From contig NYSW01000104.1 of NCBI GenBank assembly GCA_002683195.1, positions 1-31,193 of the forward strand: 31,193 bases of DNA. Direction: 5' to 3'. Below the pieces are notes generated by a model. The model saw nothing but the letters and a program-made list of their open reading frames with translations. It was not told the origin of the DNA and made no database searches. Below, piece by piece: positions 24,291 to 31,193 of the stretch. A program made the translations under genes and the position numbers. This DNA is from Phycisphaerae bacterium (GTDB taxonomy: Bacteria; Planctomycetota; Phycisphaerae; Phycisphaerales; SM1A02). Position 1 is the first letter of the stretch, and every line of letters starts with the position of its first letter.

Positions 24291-25268
24291 TCAGCCGGCC
24301 TTGATCTCCTTTGCCTGCTCCCGGTACAGGGCTTCCGCCTGGGTGACGGCGTCGGAGATGCATCGGTCGTAGTCGTCGGTCGAGACGCAGGTCACGACGC
24401 CATCGACCACCTCGATCACCACCGGTGATTCCACCAGCCACACCGGGCCTTCGGGCAGGACGAGCTTGATGCAGTCTGCGCAGTACACGTCCGAGGGGAG
24501 ATCGCTTTCGCCCATGGTGACCCCATCGGCCGGAGGCACCCGAATGGCGATGACCCTCGCTGGAAGTCGCTCGCCGAAGTGACCGTCGAAGAGATCGTGA
24601 CACGAGTCGCAATTCGGGCGGTAGAAGGAAATCAGCGTCGGTTGATCCGCCACCAGGGCTCGGACCGCGGGAAGATGTTCGTGGAGTGGCGTTTCCTCGA
24701 TCCGCTGTCCGACCCATTGTTCGGCCGAGAGTTCGTGAACGGCGAAACGTCCGTCACGCTCGCGTCCCGGCGCCTGATTGCGGAACCCGTCGGGCATCGA
24801 CACGCTCAGATTCGCGGCGATGGCGGCGCCGACCAGCACGGACGCCACGGCCCCCGAGCCGGCGAGCATCGGATGGCGGAGCTTTCGTTCATCCGGCTTG
24901 CCGCGAAGGAGGCCGATGAAGGCGACGGTTCCGAAGAGCAGTTGGATGGCTGGTCGCAGGAATCCGACCGAGGCGTCATCACCGAGGGAAAACAGGGCCG
25001 AAGCATCCGCGATTCCGCTGAAGGTGAGGCCGCCGGCCGCGATGATCGCGGGGATCCGGCCACGACGTCCCAGAGCCAGCAGGATGCCGGCGATCGCCAC
25101 GCAGGCGCCCGCGGTCACTCGTCCGGCCAGTTCCGGGTCGACGCCCGCCTTGCCCGCGATGCCGATGATCCACAAGGGGATGGCGTGGCCTCCCACGGTG
25201 GCGATCGTGATGGCCGCCGCCACGAGCGCGACTGAGAGCAGGAGGCGGATGGGGGTGGTGGAATTCAT
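24291..25268 (-). CDS. Multi-pass membrane protein with C-terminal thioredoxin-like domain (third of the triplet)
   Basis: The 325-residue product has about five hydrophobic segments (residues 8-26, 28-40, 52-68, 73-92, 108-122, 137-155), then a soluble domain from about 175. That domain has EQWVGQRI, TLISFYRPNCDSCHDLF (C220, C223) and a second pair CADC (C263, C266) just before a probable cis-proline (VESPVV). It resembles a thioredoxin fold with CxxC active site. Two proteins encoded upstream on this strand share the same domain pattern. Start 25268 follows the upstream stop by 4 bases, with no Shine-Dalgarno site. A disulfide-exchange or electron-transfer role at the outer face of the membrane is inferred. 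Confidence 0.8.
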   Translation of the reverse strand: MNSTTPIRLLLSVALVAAAITIATVGGHAIPLWIIGIAGKAGVDPELAGRVTAGACVAIAGILLALGRRGRIPAIIAAGGLTFSGIADASALFSLGDDASVGFLRPAIQLLFGTVAFIGLLRGKPDERKLRHPMLAGSGAVASVLVGAAIAANLSVSMPDGFRNQAPGRERDGRFAVHELSAEQWVGQRIEETPLHEHLPAVRALVADQPTLISFYRPNCDSCHDLFDGHFGERLPARVIAIRVPPADGVTMGESDLPSDVYCADCIKLVLPEGPVWLVESPVVIEVVDGVVTCVSTDDYDRCISDAVTQAEALYREQAKEIKAG

Positions 25269-25272
25269 GGGA

Positions 25273-25839
25273 TCAATCGGAATTGGAGGAGAGACAGGCT
25301 TCGACCTGGTCCGGTTGGTCGGGGTCGCTTGCGAAGCCGGTGACCACGCCGTCCTTGATCGCAAAGAGTGCCGGGGTGCTGATCACGTATTGCGGTCCGA
25401 CGGGGAGCGAGCGTCTGTCGACCAGGGTTGATGGGAAGGGGATTGCATTCTCCGGATCCGCATCTGGAACCGCCACCGCGATGGTGGGTGCCGGGACGGA
25501 CTGCGTGAACCATTCCTCGAGCATGTGATGGCAATGCTCGCAGTCCTCCCGGTAGAACATGAGGAACGCCCGGCCTTCGTCGAGCGAGGCTGGAATCGGT
25601 CGCTGGATGAGTCTTGCCAGGTCCTGCGTGGCGATCGGTTGGCCGACCCACTGCTCGAATTCCGTGAAGTAGAACGGCTCGACCGTTTCCGGCATCGGGC
25701 CCCACGGATCAGTCGTGGCCGCGGCGGCGCCGGTCGGAGCCGGTTCGGCCGGGGCTTCCGCCGGAGGCTCGCACCCGGGCAGGAAGAAAAGGGCGGGAGA
25801 GAGGGCGAGGATGGTTGACCGTTGGATTCCGCGACGCAT
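25273..25839 (-). CDS. Lipoprotein with thioredoxin-like domain (second of the triplet)
   Basis: The 188-residue product has a lipoprotein signal with lipobox LPGC (C23), a Pro/Ala-rich linker (about 24-50), and the thioredoxin-like domain: EPFYFTEFEQWVGQPI, FLMFYREDCEHCHHMLEEWF (C100, C103), and GPQYVISTPALFAIKDG with a probable cis-Pro. The second CxxC of its two paralogues is missing here; that position reads FPSTLVDRR. GGAG lies 11 bases before the ATG. An 80-base gap separates it from the gene before it, and the gene after it starts 4 bases beyond its stop. It probably acts as a lipid-anchored thiol-disulfide protein; CxxCH as haem site is an alternative I consider weaker. Confidence 0.82.
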   Translation of the reverse strand: MRRGIQRSTILALSPALFFLPGCEPPAEAPAEPAPTGAAAATTDPWGPMPETVEPFYFTEFEQWVGQPIATQDLARLIQRPIPASLDEGRAFLMFYREDCEHCHHMLEEWFTQSVPAPTIAVAVPDADPENAIPFPSTLVDRRSLPVGPQYVISTPALFAIKDGVVTGFASDPDQPDQVEACLSSNSD

Positions 25840-25919
25840 CGTTTTTCTGCTCCACTGAGGCGATCGGTGATTTTCAGCAAGGGAAACGCTGTTCGGTGTG
25901 ACTTTCGGACCGGATTCTT

Positions 25920-27035
25920 CTATCGGCCCGCCTCGATGGTGTCCGCCACCAGGTTCAGGTCATCGGAGTCCTCGCAGGCGGCAAGAACCACCCCGTCTTC
26001 AACCGTCAGCAGGACGGGAGTACTGAGGACGTACTGCGGTCCCGACGGGAGTTCGTGCAACCGGCAGGCTTCGCAAGGCATCGGGAGGGCCGCCTCGGGG
26101 TCGGAGTCGGGGATTTCGACCGCGATCACCGGGGTGTCCAGGGGGCCGCTGAAGAAATCCTCGAGCAACGTGTGGCAGTGCTCGCAGTCGGCCCGGTGGA
26201 AGACCAGATGGAATCGGTCCCGATCGATCCAGTCCGGGAGGGGGCGAGAGATGAGTCTCGCGAGCGGTTGGGCGGAAAGAGGTTGGCCGACCCATTCGGA
26301 AAATTCGGTGAAGTAGAACGGTTCGAGATCGGTCGGCGCGGTGCCCCAGCCGGCGTCGGCCCGGGTGGGCTCGTCGGTCGTGACCGGGGTGGTGTCCAAC
26401 GGTTGGATTGGGGCGGGAGCGGGAGCCGGTGTGAGCTTGATCACCGGCGTCGGACGGCCGAAGCCGATGCCGGCGCCGATCGCGAGCGAGGCGAGCACCA
26501 TGCCGGCCCGCAACGGAACCCCGGGTTCGTGGATCGGTCGGATGAAGATGACGCCGAGCAGCAGGATTCCATCGATCGCGAACATGCCGATCGGTGGAGG
26601 GCTGGCGGAGCCGAAGCACCCGCAGCTCCCGCTCCAGATCGCGGAGATGCCATCTCGTTGCGCCGATTTGGCCATGGTCGCCACCAGGACCGCGAGGAAG
26701 ACCGCGAGGATGAAACTCGCCACGAATCTGGCCAGTCGAGGCGAGGCGAACATGATGAGGGCCGCCGCGACCTCCGTCGCCACGAAGAAACGCAGCCACA
26801 TGGCCAGCCACCAACCGAGGTTGGAAACTCCGAACAGACTTGCGCTCTCCTTCACCAGATCTAGAATCGGCTCCGGCAGCAAGCCGGGATTGAAGGTCCA
26901 GAGTTTCACCGACGCACCGGCCACGACCCAGAGTGGGATCACGATCCGGACCAGGATGGTGCCGATCAGGTGGCCATTGGACGGTACTCCCGCCATGGAG
27001 TCGACGGGGGACGTGGTCGTGTGGTTGGTGCTCAT
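25920..27035 (-). CDS. MauE/DoxX-like membrane protein fused to a thioredoxin-like domain (first of the triplet)
   Basis: The 371-residue product has a four-helix MauE/DoxX-like region (about 22-165) carrying SCGCFGSASPPP (C138, C140), the cysteine motif common in MauE-type proteins, a further helix near 177-192, a Pro-rich linker and the C-terminal domain from about 235. This holds EPFYFTEFSEWVGQPL, HLVFHRADCEHCHTLLEDFF (C284, C287), a second pair CEAC (C321, C324) and a probable cis-Pro in YVLSTPVLL. MauE proteins feed electrons to periplasmic redox partners. The start overlaps the stop of the SIS gene (ATGA). The combined architecture suggests a membrane thiol relay. Confidence 0.85.
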   Translation of the reverse strand: MSTNHTTTSPVDSMAGVPSNGHLIGTILVRIVIPLWVVAGASVKLWTFNPGLLPEPILDLVKESASLFGVSNLGWWLAMWLRFFVATEVAAALIMFASPRLARFVASFILAVFLAVLVATMAKSAQRDGISAIWSGSCGCFGSASPPPIGMFAIDGILLLGVIFIRPIHEPGVPLRAGMVLASLAIGAGIGFGRPTPVIKLTPAPAPAPIQPLDTTPVTTDEPTRADAGWGTAPTDLEPFYFTEFSEWVGQPLSAQPLARLISRPLPDWIDRDRFHLVFHRADCEHCHTLLEDFFSGPLDTPVIAVEIPDSDPEAALPMPCEACRLHELPSGPQYVLSTPVLLTVEDGVVLAACEDSDDLNLVADTIEAGR

Positions 27036-27658
27036 GGTTTCTTCGTCTCGAGCGGGGGTTCGAACTGTTCACAGCAGGCGTGCATCAGGAACTGGTGGAC
27101 TTCCTGGATCGCGGCCGAATCGGGCCCCGGCACGATGACCGAAGCATCGCAGCGTTCGGCCGCGGTTCCTCCATCACCCCCCAGGAATCCGACGCGAGTC
27201 GCGCCGCGGGCGATCGCGACGTCGAGGGCGGCGCGTAGGTTTTCGCTTCGCCCGGAAGTCGTGAAGACCACCAGGCAGTCGTCCGGACCGAGCAGCGATT
27301 CGCACTGGCGGCTGAACACCGCGTCGAATCCGAAATCGTTGGCGATGCAGGTCAGGGCGGTGGGGTCCGCGTTCAGGCAGATCGAGGCGATCCCGGGCCG
27401 ATCGGTGCGATACCGGCCGACCAGCTCTTCGGAAAGGTGGAGGGCTTCGGCGGCGCTTCCTCCGTTGCCACAGGTCACGATTCGCCCGCCGGTCCGGACG
27501 GTTCGTCCGATGGCGTCGATGACCGCGATGGCGTCGGCGGAGGCGGCGTCGAAGGCGGCCAGGGCCTGATCGAGGCGTCGCCGTCGATCGGCCAGAAGAC
27601 CGGGAATGTCGGATTGCGGCACCATTATCTCGGGTCTGGATCCAGAAGGGGTCGTCAT
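27032..27658 (-). CDS. gmhA: SIS-domain phosphoheptose isomerase-like protein
   Basis: The 208-residue product matches GmhA-type sedoheptulose 7-phosphate isomerases, which make the precursor of ADP-heptose or GDP-heptose for surface sugars. Motifs: ATP-like phosphate loop CGNGGSAAEALHLSEELVGRY, TTSGRSENL and IQEVHQFLMHACCE, the last holding the conserved Glu/His pair. I chose the second ATG (27658), 7 bases after the TACCAT box; the first ATG (27661) differs by one residue. It heads the thioredoxin-triplet operon, overlapping the next gene by ATGA. The related DnaA-interacting DiaA shares the fold, but the catalytic-type residues favour GmhA. The link with thiol proteins is unexplained. Confidence 0.85.
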   Translation of the reverse strand: MTTPSGSRPEIMVPQSDIPGLLADRRRRLDQALAAFDAASADAIAVIDAIGRTVRTGGRIVTCGNGGSAAEALHLSEELVGRYRTDRPGIASICLNADPTALTCIANDFGFDAVFSRQCESLLGPDDCLVVFTTSGRSENLRAALDVAIARGATRVGFLGGDGGTAAERCDASVIVPGPDSAAIQEVHQFLMHACCEQFEPPLETKKP

Positions 27659-27665
27659 CATGTGG

Positions 27666-27671
27666 ATGGTA
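27666..27671 (-). promoter_or_regulatory. -10 box of a likely leaderless gmhA transcript
   Basis: On the minus strand TACCAT ends 4 bases before the first ATG (27661) and 7 bases before the second (27658). No ribosome binding site is present. The second ATG fits the 6-7 base rule seen on the plus strand. Confidence 0.45.
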
Positions 27672-27802
27672 GGGGGTGCTTCGGATCGGGGTCGGTCTGC
27701 AAGTGCTCGGAATCCCGGTCACACTGCGTCTGGATCCCTTCTCCGTCGAAGCCGGATCCAGGGCCGTTGGTGCCCGACTCCACGGTTCAGGATCGATCAA
27801 CC

Positions 27803-29230
27803 ATGTCCGGCAGCACGAATCACACCCGAACGGGCTCCGCCCGAACCTTTCGCCACGAGAGCCGCATCGCCGCTCCGGTCGCCGAACTGGCCGACTGGCA
27901 TTTTCGGCAGGGGGCGCTGGATCGGCTGCTTCCACCCTGGCAGGACGTCCGGGTCATCGAGGACGCCGGGCCGATGCGGGTCGGAGCGGAGACGGTCCTG
28001 TCCGTGCCGCTGGGACCGGTCCGCAAGTCCTGGCGGGCGAGGATCGACGAGGCGGTTCGCGGAGAATATTTCGTCGATGTGCAGGTATCGGGGCCGTTCG
28101 GGGCGTGGCGGCACGAACACCGGTTCGAAGCCGACCCCGGTGGAGATGCGGGTGCCAGCCGATTGGCGGATTCGATCGCGTATCGCATGCCGCTCGCGCC
28201 GTTCGGAAACCTCGGCGCGGGCCTCGCGAAGAACGACCTTGAGAAGCTGTTCCGTTGGCGTCACTGGCGAACCTCGAGCGATCTTCGACGTCACCTCGAA
28301 GAAGGACCCGGCCGCCCGCTTTTGGTCGTGGTGACCGGTGCCAGTGGCTTGATCGGTCGGCAGTTGGTGGCCTTCCTTCGGACCGGTGGCCACGAGGTTC
28401 GGACGCTGGTCCGGCGTGAACCGGTTCGAGATGCCGGCGAGTACCGATGGAACCCGGATGCAGGATCGATCGACGCCGCGGTCTTCGATGGTGCGGACGC
28501 CGTGGTGCATCTGGCGGGGGCCGGCATCGCGGACGAACGATGGACCGACGAGCGAATGCAGGTGCTTCGCGACTCACGGATCCGGGGAACGACCCTTCTC
28601 GCGGAGACGCTGGCCGGCCTTGAGCGACCGCCGGCGGTTCTGGTGTCCGCCAGTGCCGTCGGGATCTACGGCGATCGAACGGAGGTCGCGGACGACTCGG
28701 CCGACCCCGGGGATGGTTGGCTGGCGCAGGTCGCCGTCGACTGGGAGCGAGCGGCGGATCCGGCCCGGGCCGCAGGTATTCGGGTGGTTCACCCGCGGAT
28801 CGGAATCGTCCTCACACCCAAGGGAGGGGCGCTCGGCAAGATGTTGTTGCCATTCCGAATGGGTGCGGGGGGACGAGTGGGATCTGGAAGACAGGGGATG
28901 AGTTGGGTCGGCATGGATGATCTTCTGGGCATTCTGCATCGGACGATCGTCGACGAGTCGATCGAAGGCGCGGTCAACGCGACGGCGCCCGAGCCGGTCA
29001 CCCAGGTCGACTTCGCCCGCACGCTTGGAAGGGTCCTTCGTCGTCCGGCGATCGCACCGCTTCCGGCCTTCGTGGTTCGAGCGATGTTCGGGCGGATGGC
29101 CGAGCCGCTTCTGCTGGAGGGGGTCCTGGCGACGCCGTCGACCTTGGAAGATAAAGGTTTCCGTTTCGAAACCCCGGGACTTGAAGGTTGTCTGCGGATG
29201 CTGCTCCACGGCGTTCCGCCGGAAGCCTGA
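27803..29230 (+). CDS. TIGR01777-family NAD-dependent epimerase with N-terminal SRPBCC domain
   Basis: The 475-residue product begins with an SRPBCC (START-like) domain of about 155 residues (FRHESRIAAPVAELADWHFR, then VLSVPLGPVRKSW), followed from about 172 by an extended short-chain dehydrogenase of the TIGR01777/YfcH type: nucleotide loop VVTGASGLIGRQLV, ADAVVHLAGAGIADERWTDE, LVSASAVGIYGDR and FRMGAGGRVGSGRQ with a conserved C-terminal region GVLATPSTLEDKGFRF. The reaction is unknown for this family. The fusion is also found in some other bacteria. I chose ATG 27803; the frame is open to 27437, but upstream sequence lies across the divergent promoter region. No strong ribosome site is visible. 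Confidence 0.88.
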   Translation: MSGSTNHTRTGSARTFRHESRIAAPVAELADWHFRQGALDRLLPPWQDVRVIEDAGPMRVGAETVLSVPLGPVRKSWRARIDEAVRGEYFVDVQVSGPFGAWRHEHRFEADPGGDAGASRLADSIAYRMPLAPFGNLGAGLAKNDLEKLFRWRHWRTSSDLRRHLEEGPGRPLLVVVTGASGLIGRQLVAFLRTGGHEVRTLVRREPVRDAGEYRWNPDAGSIDAAVFDGADAVVHLAGAGIADERWTDERMQVLRDSRIRGTTLLAETLAGLERPPAVLVSASAVGIYGDRTEVADDSADPGDGWLAQVAVDWERAADPARAAGIRVVHPRIGIVLTPKGGALGKMLLPFRMGAGGRVGSGRQGMSWVGMDDLLGILHRTIVDESIEGAVNATAPEPVTQVDFARTLGRVLRRPAIAPLPAFVVRAMFGRMAEPLLLEGVLATPSTLEDKGFRFETPGLEGCLRMLLHGVPPEA

Positions 29231-29231
29231 G

Positions 29232-30563
29232 TCAACGGCGGCGGGCTCGCCACCACGGCCGGATCGCCGGCCAGGCCGCCGCGGCGGGGAGCAACAGGCT
29301 CGACGCGATGACCAGGCCGCCACCACCGGCGATCACTCCGACCGCGGCCGCGGCCGGGCCCGCGGCATATCCGACGCCGATGAGTCCCTCGTGGGTGCTG
29401 GCCGCATCGATGTCCGCGTCGCCCACTCGCATCACGTAGTACAGCGAGCCGTAGTAGATGACCGCCTGGCCGAGGCCGAAGACGGTGAGTGCGATGATGA
29501 TCATGGTGATCGACGGCGATGCGATCACGCCCACGAAGCCGCCAAGGAGCAGAGTCGCGCCGAGAACCGCGGTGGTCCAACGCCCGTGCCACCAGGGAAC
29601 GAAACGCAGCACCGTGATCCCGGCGACTCGGGCGAACATCCAGGTCGCGGTCAAGGGAGTCTGCCAGAGGAGGGGGGCTTCCAGATCGCTGAGGAGATAG
29701 GGCATCAGTGGACTGAGTGCGCCGATGAGCGCGTAGGCCAACGGCAGCATGGCTCGATGGGACGCGAGGAGATCGTGATACCCCGGGGGGGGCTGGGTCT
29801 CGGGTTGCACTTCCGCGTGGGCGGCGGGGCGAGGCGGAAGTCCCACCAGCAGCACCGCGAGGCAGATCAGATTCAGGGGCGCCAGGGCGACGATCGCCCA
29901 CGCCGCATGTCCGGCGGCTAGAAACGGTGCGATCGCCACCAGCGCGAGCCCCAGGGCGGTCATCCAGGTCGCGTTCCACCATCCGATGGCATGCCGCATT
30001 CGATCCGGGGTGCGACCCGCGGCGACGAAGGCCTCGATCACCGGCCAGAAGAACGCGGCGAGTCCGGACATGGCGCCGGCCACCACGAAAAGAAGCACCG
30101 TGGAGGATCCGGCCAGGACCATGGGGCAGATCAGGACCTGAAGGAGAAAGACCCACGCCAGGACGGTGCGAGGTTTCATGAAGCGTTCGAGTCGCCGGAG
30201 GACGGCTCCGGATCGAAACGCCGCAAGGGCGTAGACGGCGCCATTCCAGATGGCCAGGGCGAGGTTCCAGCCTTCATCGAATCCGTAGGCTTCCTTTGCG
30301 ATGAACGCCAGCCCGTTCCAAAGGACCGCCGTCCCGAAGGTCGCGAGAAAGGAGAGGGCGAGGATGGGGGCGAGGGGCGCCGGTCGATGAGCGTGCACCA
30401 ACCCATCATCGTCGATGACGCCGGACCTTGTCCGATGTGCCGCGTGATCCGTCTTCGCGGTGTTGGGGTGATCTCGGCCTCGTGATGCGCTCACCGGAAC
30501 CTCGATGGTGCCGTTCGTTCGTCCGGACGGCGAGCGTGAGAGAAGATCCGGTGATCCATGCAA
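29232..30563 (-). CDS. MFS-type transporter, substrate unknown (TTG start)
   Basis: The 443-residue product has about twelve hydrophobic segments between residues 62 and 438 and a long hydrophilic centre (about 245-265), as in the major facilitator superfamily. Strong motifs such as a clear GxxxDRxGR are not seen, so substrate and subfamily stay open. The start is uncertain: a TTG at 30563 has GAGGTGA 6 bases upstream, an unusually good ribosome site, but leaves about 60 residues before the first helix; GTG at 30398 would give a normal N-terminus without a ribosome site. The gene converges on the TIGR01777 gene with a 1-base gap. Confidence 0.82.
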   Translation of the reverse strand: MHGSPDLLSRSPSGRTNGTIEVPVSASRGRDHPNTAKTDHAAHRTRSGVIDDDGLVHAHRPAPLAPILALSFLATFGTAVLWNGLAFIAKEAYGFDEGWNLALAIWNGAVYALAAFRSGAVLRRLERFMKPRTVLAWVFLLQVLICPMVLAGSSTVLLFVVAGAMSGLAAFFWPVIEAFVAAGRTPDRMRHAIGWWNATWMTALGLALVAIAPFLAAGHAAWAIVALAPLNLICLAVLLVGLPPRPAAHAEVQPETQPPPGYHDLLASHRAMLPLAYALIGALSPLMPYLLSDLEAPLLWQTPLTATWMFARVAGITVLRFVPWWHGRWTTAVLGATLLLGGFVGVIASPSITMIIIALTVFGLGQAVIYYGSLYYVMRVGDADIDAASTHEGLIGVGYAAGPAAAAVGVIAGGGGLVIASSLLLPAAAAWPAIRPWWRARRR

Positions 30564-30843
30564 TCACGCTCACCTCGGAGACGGGCTTTCCTGCTGGCCA
30601 GCGGAGGTGTCTTCTCCGCTCGCCGTCCCCAGGCCGCTCGAGCAGGCCGTCCCACGGAAGATTGAAGGCATTCACCACCCCGTCTGCCGACATCGGAAGG
30701 GGTACCCGGGAGAGCGCCGGGGGGCCACCTGTCATCGTCCGAGGGGGTGGGACGGTCAACTTCTCGGTTGCCGGGTGGCACAAGTGTTGTGCGGCTAGTA
30801 CGATCTCCCATCCCTGCCGGTTTCGATCGGTCGGGCACCGTTC
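30564..30843. other. Intergenic region before tRNA-Gly
   Basis: This 280-base stretch holds no gene I can support. It must contain the tRNA promoter and the region before the MFS gene. A short inverted repeat, CACAA-GTG-TTGTG (30779-30791), lies just upstream of the tRNA -10 candidate. Open frames across it, in both directions, resemble no protein and one runs through the tRNA. Confidence 0.55.
30799..30804 (+). promoter_or_regulatory. Candidate -10 box of the tRNA-Gly gene
   Basis: TACGAT lies 39 bases before the tRNA 5' end, which would put the transcript start about 33 bases upstream. No good -35 hexamer is found at the usual distance (TGGCAC at 30776-30781 is weak). Confidence 0.35.
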
Positions 30844-30916
30844 GCGGGTGTAGCTCAATTGGTAGAGCGTCAGCCTTCCAAGCTGAATGTTGCCGGTTCG
30901 ACCCCGGTCACCCGCT
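30844..30916 (+). tRNA. tRNA-Gly (anticodon TCC)
   Basis: The 73-base gene folds into a full cloverleaf. The acceptor arms GCGGGTG (30844-30850) and CACCCGC (30909-30915) pair in 7 of 7. The D arm GCTC/GAGC, the anticodon stem TCAGC/GCTGA with loop CTTCCAA and the T arm GCCGG/CCGGT with loop TTCGACC are all present. The anticodon TCC is at 30877-30879 and reads GGA/GGG. The discriminator is T; CCA is not encoded. An integrase gene begins 118 bases downstream on the same strand, so the 3' half of this tRNA is a likely attachment site. Confidence 0.97.
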
Positions 30917-30955
30917 TTCATCTAAACCGTGTCGAATCCTCCATTTGGGGGATAC

Positions 30956-30972
30956 CCCGGATCGGATCCGGG
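30956..30972. repeat. 17-bp perfect palindrome between tRNA-Gly and the integrase
   Basis: CCCGGATC-G-GATCCGGG has perfect 8-base arms with a single central base. It overlaps a smaller GGGG-GATA-CCCC hairpin at 30947-30958. Either may be a transcription terminator for the tRNA (no T run follows) or a protein-binding site for the integrase or its control. Confidence 0.5.
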
Positions 30973-30990
30973 CTGCGACTTTCACTCCAC

Positions 30991-31021
30991 GTGTCAAACC
31001 CCGCGTCAAACGCGGAGACAC
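30991..31021 (+). repeat. Imperfect stem-loop just before the integrase ribosome binding site
   Basis: The inner stem CCGCGT-CAA-ACGCGG (31001-31015) is perfect. It is enclosed by GTGTC (30991-30995) and GACAC (31017-31021). The stem ends where the CGGAG ribosome site (31021-31025) begins, so folding could limit access to the site. Confidence 0.5.
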
Positions 31022-31034
31022 GGAGCCAGTCGCC

Positions 31035-31193
31035 ATGCCCGACAAGCCAAAAAACCGCCCCGCATTCAAGACCCAAACCGTCAAGGGAAGCCACTACGCG
31101 TACACCCGCGTCGACGGCCGCCGCCTGTCCCTCGGTCGCGCCGGCTCTCCGGAAGCACTCAGCAAGTACCAGCGGATCGTGGCAGAGTGGGAC
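31035..31193 (+). CDS. Tyrosine-type site-specific integrase, N-terminal fragment (cut by window edge)
   Basis: The first 53 codons are present (MPDKPKNRPAFKTQTVKGSH ... GRRLSLGRAGSPEALSKYQR ... VAEWD). The pattern of a short basic start, a HYAYTRVDGRRLSLG hairpin and an SKYQRIVAEW helix is that of planctomycete-type phage integrases (arm-binding N-terminal domain); the catalytic domain is outside the window. CGGAG lies 9 bases before the ATG. Position just beyond a tRNA 3' end supports an integrative element whose body continues to the right. The assignment is from this short N-terminus and context, so moderate. Confidence 0.7.
   Translation, partial: MPDKPKNRPAFKTQTVKGSHYAYTRVDGRRLSLGRAGSPEALSKYQRIVAEWD

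Noticed and set aside
25273..27035. CxxCH sites of the thioredoxin-like triplet as haem c attachment sites
   Set aside because: The surrounding FYRxxCxxCHxxL pattern and the following cis-Pro segment fit a thioredoxin fold; one site per domain with no distal Met/His pattern gives no further support for haem.
27437..27802. N-terminal extension of the TIGR01777 protein
   Set aside because: The frame runs through gmhA and the divergent promoter, and the extension has no family similarity, while ATG 27803 gives an SRPBCC domain start.
30406..30921. Minus-strand open frame across the MFS 5' end and the tRNA
   Set aside because: It runs antisense through a complete tRNA and resembles no protein.
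1..31193. CRISPR arrays, insertion sequences, rRNA genes
   Set aside because: I found no regularly spaced repeats, no transposase and no rRNA-like sequence.

Overview
The window is high-GC, densely coded bacterial DNA. My best guess for the organism is a planctomycete, probably of the Phycisphaerae. This rests on general gene style (a POT transporter carrying a pseudopilin-like domain, MauE/thioredoxin fusions, a SPATA20-like thioredoxin protein, a TIGR01777/SRPBCC fusion) and on the N-terminus of the integrase at the right edge. It is an inference, not a measurement.

Layout. (1) 1-3996, minus strand: the distal part of a complex I operon, nuoJ-nuoK-nuoL-nuoM, with overlapping genes and nuoM cut by the window edge. 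The cluster begins at nuoJ, so nuoA-I must lie elsewhere. (2) 4320-5614, plus: pgsA-pgpA, the two consecutive last steps of phosphatidylglycerol synthesis. (3) 5621-10537: an exported LolA-like/thioredoxin-like protein, a small membrane protein, the aromatic amino acid enzyme PheA, and two glycine-rich multi-pass membrane proteins in tandem. (4) 10596-16452, plus: an exported SPATA20-like thioredoxin protein with a DsbD-alpha-like tail, a single-domain asparaginase, a peptide transporter with a GspG-like insertion, and a NUDIX hydrolase. (5) 16476-18051, minus: a lipoprotein and an amidohydrolase-fold protein that has lost its metal ligands. (6) 18195-24284, plus: menaquinone methyltransferase, a cobalamin-fold protein without cobalamin ligands, an ECF sigma factor with a membrane protein and a large exported protein behind it, tilS, and a degenerate receiver. 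(7) 24291-27658, minus: a GmhA-like isomerase followed by three paralogous thioredoxin-like proteins (one MauE fusion, one lipoprotein, one multi-pass protein). (8) 27803-30563: a TIGR01777 epimerase with an SRPBCC domain, and an MFS transporter. (9) 30844-31193: tRNA-Gly(TCC) followed directly by the start of a tyrosine integrase, which looks like the edge of an integrated element.

Two themes stand out. First, at least seven genes have a TANNNT box ending 6-7 bases before the start codon, with no Shine-Dalgarno sequence (TAGACT three times). This is what promoters of leaderless mRNAs look like. Other genes use Shine-Dalgarno sites or stop/start overlaps (ATGA, GTGA, TTGA, TGATG). Second, several proteins keep a known fold but lack its catalytic residues: the amidohydrolase, the cobalamin-binding protein, the receiver and a cysteine-free thioredoxin-like domain. 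Others carry unusual added domains (POT+GspG, SPATA20+DsbD-alpha, NuoJ with a soluble loop). The best candidates for undescribed biology are the three-gene thioredoxin cluster, the POT/GspG fusion and the ligand-less B12-fold protein beside an ECF sigma factor.
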